Positions 58,901 through 59,596 of a DNA stretch of 59,596 nucleotides are shown here, piece after piece (position 1 is the stretch's first letter; every line of letters starts with the position of its first letter). Both the position numbers and the translations under genes were made by a program. The stretch comes from a virus. The stretch lies in the IMG/VR virus record IMGVR_UViG_3300021962_000117, positions 1-59,596 of that record. One strand, written 5' to 3'. Under the pieces are notes generated by a model that did not search any database, was not told the origin of the DNA, and saw nothing but the letters and a program-made list of their open reading frames with translations.

Positions 58901-59596
58901 GGATATCAGCACCTTAGGATTTAAGACTGATTACTACATTGGAGATTTCCGTTATCACTTTAATAGCGTAAACCAACAGTTGAGACCAAGAACTCTTGGA
59001 TTCAGCACCTATGGCGATAAGATGTTCTTTATTGATGGCAATCAAAGTCATGTGGTTTCCTTCACTCTTGATACTGCATGGGAAATTGGTTCTGTTGGTG
59101 TTGGCACAACATTCTTCTATGTTGGTAATACGGAAGGCAGTCCATATGCACTTGGATTCTCTACTGACGGCACAAGATTCTTCGTTGCTGGTCATGATAG
59201 AAAACTGCTTCAGCAGTATGACATGGGCAACCAGTCCACTGCTCCAGGTATTTCCTCTGCATGGAACGTTGGTATCGCAACTACAGCACTTTGGCATGGT
59301 AGAAAATGGATTCCTGGTGCTGGCGATGGTATGAATGGTATTGGTAGATCAATGTCTCTTGAAGGACCAAGTATCGCAGGAACATTCTTTATTGGACCTT
59401 GGGAAACCAATCCAAGATCTCTACACTTCTCTCCAAATGGAGATAGATTCTGGGTTGTTGGACAACAATCCAATTATGTTCGCGAATTTAGATTCGACAT
59501 ATCTAAATGGGACTTGAGATGGTCTAATAATAATAGTGTTCTGACGGCAGGTAGTACAACATGGCAAACCAATCATCCAACTTACGGTCATGCCGA
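49917..59596 (+). CDS. Giant beta-propeller-repeat protein (3' end outside window)
   Basis: Open for 9,680 bases with no stop, so at least 3,226 residues, continuing past the window. Start MSAPQGGYIGNTPQNWEPG with AAAGGAG upstream. After about 60 residues the rest consists of some 45 units (counted by eye, mean about 65-70 residues) of the form F-x-x-D-G-x-K-M-Y-V-V-G, x-x-I-x-Q-Y-x-L-S-T-P-W-D-I-x-T-A, which is the strand pattern of YVTN/NHL-type beta-propeller blades. An inserted non-propeller domain at about residues 1755-1930 looks lectin-like. At six to eight blades each this makes roughly six propellers in a row. Probably a fibre or host-contact protein. Confidence 0.85.
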   Translation, partial: MSAPQGGYIGNTPQNWEPGKRPGVWKAKDIQALQKEGELTRTAWSLKSAKYRPPFKSFDVKQYENQPTCVILNSAGTKMYVVGRQNVKILQFSLSTAWDITSATFDNVDFDIRDYESSPTELAINETDDRIFFVGTERGNLYQIDLTTASDLSTGTIGSFAPLQSAVPDIDGIYFSSGGGSLFVVSRTDDSITTFTLSTGFDVTTITNKFQSTSKKTVGLSTNLVLDPITRMRATLNGVTDIGTPHGQGDWNDARTTSVWFDPTNVRPKSVSFNDDGTILFILGDNGELYTWYLGTAYVPNSGSFNRFETTNPLILDETLESPQSLFMRPNGFNFYIADSNGIIAQYDLPGAFNVDRLSYNFERRLYVGNSPQDVQVSPDGKTMFVLTTDGNYRLKMYRTSRPFDFGTLLTDPRDFVFSYNGEYLYICDNSNIFRHELSTPWDIKTATYTGNKFRTSDSPLSEGNLEGITWKNDGTKLWICGYGQDRIYELDLATPWDLTTISYNLVYQSTTSEGTPRDIGISTDGTTLYYAGERYIRMFYLTTPWTLADGVSQSDYTVDTQSLRGPGYYYIRSAKWSRDGKRMIISYGDGNSWNISVHQYRTQWAFHLDNNSHDNPQGLAFSEDGTYMYTTDYDDHRVFQWHLSEPWELNSAGFVTYFQLNDTSRENHSGQIYNRYPNNPRGVGISSDGGKLFVQGNSIVSQFSLTTSFYVDSVGVGTTGYYSQDDDGDMRDLCFSSDGRRLFMIGEGYQRLYEFPLKNPYDIDPTTSLRHPDIVAVVGMGTSTSISPSGQYGTENDINACAISTAGDYFYITGLYNYSVYRYSLGIANSIKSMSHDSTFKFWNSYLGDKEYYPRGLAFSTDGRNMYVAGSYFGGEVKQYRLRNAWSISTTSDLQNPTVSFGGTMPLCQFKYEESLDVGKPQYGNFESQEQNMINIIQRNDGYPQIKGVGFGSTGRELYVMGWNEGLMRMYPLSTSNHVYSAGFSSEVAYDTYYYPGVGLVTSWGWRTGQAGAGNWYGGDPQQWRDGYSESEARGLYVRPDGLKFYIVGSSADRVYEYNISTATPWNIDTLGYHTMTDYGRGTYSNFGIDIYGYGKSGLGTTTAYLGAAGIYEASGIEWKPDGSKMYITDSYSRSIWQFEVGIPWNVGTANTGQETRYYRRSEQGGDPGNSGGVGFSTVGVAKSFMLDLNWNNNTAGGRALEYQPRSMRFNLDGTLMYVIGVGSDRPFVFELDTPWEIDTARYRNQKLTTQFQRTNADGTGFPGITTVEGNPYGMAWSRDGKHLYITGNNGYVYDFENALAWNTDYETDYSVQAGYGNSMHFFESGFNRKAFPSGITTATDVQYNPDMDKMIVVGYSNSTGSEVKQYGTGTSLGRGDYQGTLALGHVSTGQSYIFQQFTGSDGSIRGSAFSTDGKYYYHVGNSRDRVFRYELQVPWNINSFIFGYDPARVGYGTTSDSGTVGVTSFYVGSQEGNPYSMTFNYDGSKMYIGGANHRVYQYNLPQNHYWGITSAVYSTNMYAGSEGTEIQSIAFSTSGKRLYVATHSNSWVRQYWLDNAWEVNTSNAGGEGNLKFGTFGENPRSFKWNNDGTKLFVLSDAKKEVIEFNLHYPYDILRSQEHVSAAGTTPVNNVVGLGTTGFSVSDADATNLGGLAFNADGTKMYVVGFGSTTITQYGLSTAFNVRSASFEKTKGLYPDGLLPEEIGFNSTGSKMYILDRKLDYLVEYNLGTNYDIDTADLGHVGFASTATYSVLNFDTVTAGIALTNNNTDLVQVNLTSGAASWSQSAIAAGSSFGAPFTMEYRVRANGSGDYQKMVGLTTIGDPATYTGGPGQQGTISHGFYHQNHNNLGGGGITIRTKHHTNPSQSVDALGSGWRVGNEDIFRISYGVDGYVRHFINKVEVQRVYVGAGMSYHVGAYFDTNGAQLDDIRITNTGFTTSSDGYGNAFYMGRFESDPRGFCMSDNGIHLNMVGNQQNRIYRFILDDDYRVGSALSVGIDTYRGVHSNGYGSVGNLEGTTRAVGFNTNGTKAFILGDSDRLWQFDSAIKYQPNNVHGPEGYYFNTWPGDFGSPYEVKFRPDGKVMYVYESGNRLFTYTLDRPWDLTSVNQDQTDSRAYRSTPSSEYTFDYEVYTFDVKHDTQDTIFFTSRFGNVYQMPANPRWLTPTDQQIQHLGFASEGKIAYVTGIQSAAITRYDLSTPYDIRTAARSNDGQQFYTYSEVQKNPLKYRKQKFDPLYNNNSGNNAIWREQNYRSLSFNYDGTKLYALGQDTDTVFQYDLYKPYDTTTRVSLGGTYYIGYQEIEPEAVDFKPDGSKMYIVGTSSDRIFQYDLGQPWEVASASYNGTLTRTTSPALDYAYASLITEDTEPREFIFNYNGTKGFMIGTQRNTVYEYNLSTPWDVETLVATANTFTVVDYERASQGLFFKPDGSEMYVVGYGTTATYTSGLTSAMVSAGIATTMGNRPGNVFQFSLASNWNITSASFTTSFYVGDQENQPTQVNFSSDGTRMLIIGQERDRMQTYDLTTAWQLDTAVYEPFNYNNYNDSQGSSDNRPQSFGISTTGKDLYMVEANNERIRQYALSSPYQVRNLDTTPRAFYFKPDGLRVYIVGSSHARVYSFTLTTAYDLRTMTFDGGYFYVSPELGTPTGIFFEDDGLTMYVSGHSGRLHQFNLNTAWDIKSTKNYRETGSGNYYNSIAGIATTSFSLTNNRGSSPYGLAFSTDRSRFWWLDGANSNNAVFEHYRQTTTGITSAYWYANYDNYDQYPQIDRRGYVDGDADDRLSFHMRHMYPNSPEFIGFGSEGKIMYVMNDSHDMIHQYHLPTPYRLNFYTERPWDCGFSTDGQYFYVLGDDTKRIHQIGVAGTGDAYHLHGHGNGRGYDIVHSTYDEADYLNLDIDIENDFRSFAFKPDGTKLYALGHQRKRLYEYTLSTPWKVNTAGLGTTSYYMYYTDQEDNQPGGTVPNLGSPYGLRFHPDGTYMYCVDWDNYRFLQWEFQTPWDISTLGFKTDYYIGDFRYHFNSVNQQLRPRTLGFSTYGDKMFFIDGNQSHVVSFTLDTAWEIGSVGVGTTFFYVGNTEGSPYALGFSTDGTRFFVAGHDRKLLQQYDMGNQSTAPGISSAWNVGIATTALWHGRKWIPGAGDGMNGIGRSMSLEGPSIAGTFFIGPWETNPRSLHFSPNGDRFWVVGQQSNYVREFRFDISKWDLRWSNNNSVLTAGSTTWQTNHPTYGHA

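Noticed and set aside
49917-59596. Tandem DNA repeat array or CRISPR-like structure
   Set aside because: The repetition is at protein level with strongly diverged DNA; no identical direct repeats with regular spacers.

Overview
The window is part of the genome of a T4-like cyanophage (a myovirus of marine Synechococcus or Prochlorococcus). It combines T4-family replication and virion genes (gp32, gp33, gp59, gp4, gp53, gp48, gp54, gp26, gp51, gp5-like and gp27-like) with host-derived metabolic genes typical of these phages: plastocyanin, transaldolase TalC, S-adenosylmethionine decarboxylase, ThyX, PhoH and CP12. The DNA is AT-rich. Genes are tightly packed, often with ATGA-type stop/start overlaps, and nearly all lie on the + strand. 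There is one tRNA gene. I saw no integrase, transposon or CRISPR array.

Layout. 1-2131: the end of a large Thr/Ser-rich virion protein with an outer-membrane-barrel-like C-terminus. 2193-4831: a metabolic segment with petE, two tiny membrane proteins, talC, an HNH endonuclease, a glutaredoxin and conserved small genes. 4860-10026: a long run of short, mostly unknown genes, with speD and an AbrB-like protein among them, closed by a second, degenerate glutaredoxin. 10047-11546: a promoter-rich stretch in which two small exported-protein genes are each bracketed by the two halves of a glutamine-riboswitch-like RNA. 11537-16135: thyX, phoH, a PD-(D/E)XK nuclease and the late-transcription/replication block 33-59-(DUF1825-like)-32. 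16136-18993 (minus strand): gp53, gp48, a conserved small protein and gp4, facing gp32 with no intergenic bases. 19034-37690: tail and baseplate genes: gp54, gp26, gp51, two tape-measure-like giants, hub proteins, CP12 and several spike or fibre-like proteins. 37674-39344: an islet of small genes with a perfect sigma-70 promoter, tRNA-Leu(UAA) and a Mom-like acyltransferase-fold protein. 39406-59596: large fibre and adhesin proteins, ending in a giant beta-propeller protein of more than 3,200 residues that is still open at the window edge.

How the genes work together. The host-type promoters (TTGACA/TATAAT type) sit before small accessory genes, as expected for early transcription by host polymerase. 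The structural blocks are preceded by ATAAATA-type motifs like the T4 late promoter, which would depend on phage factors such as the gp33 encoded here. petE, talC and cp12 fit the usual cyanophage strategy of keeping photosynthetic electron flow and the pentose phosphate pathway running while the Calvin cycle is restrained. thyX and speD support nucleotide and polyamine supply.

The strongest non-obvious signals are a perfect -1 slippery heptamer with a downstream stem joining gp26 to the gp51-like ORF just before the tape-measure genes, the split or permuted riboswitch-like elements around 10.08-10.53 kb, and the giant beta-propeller protein with an embedded lectin-like domain.
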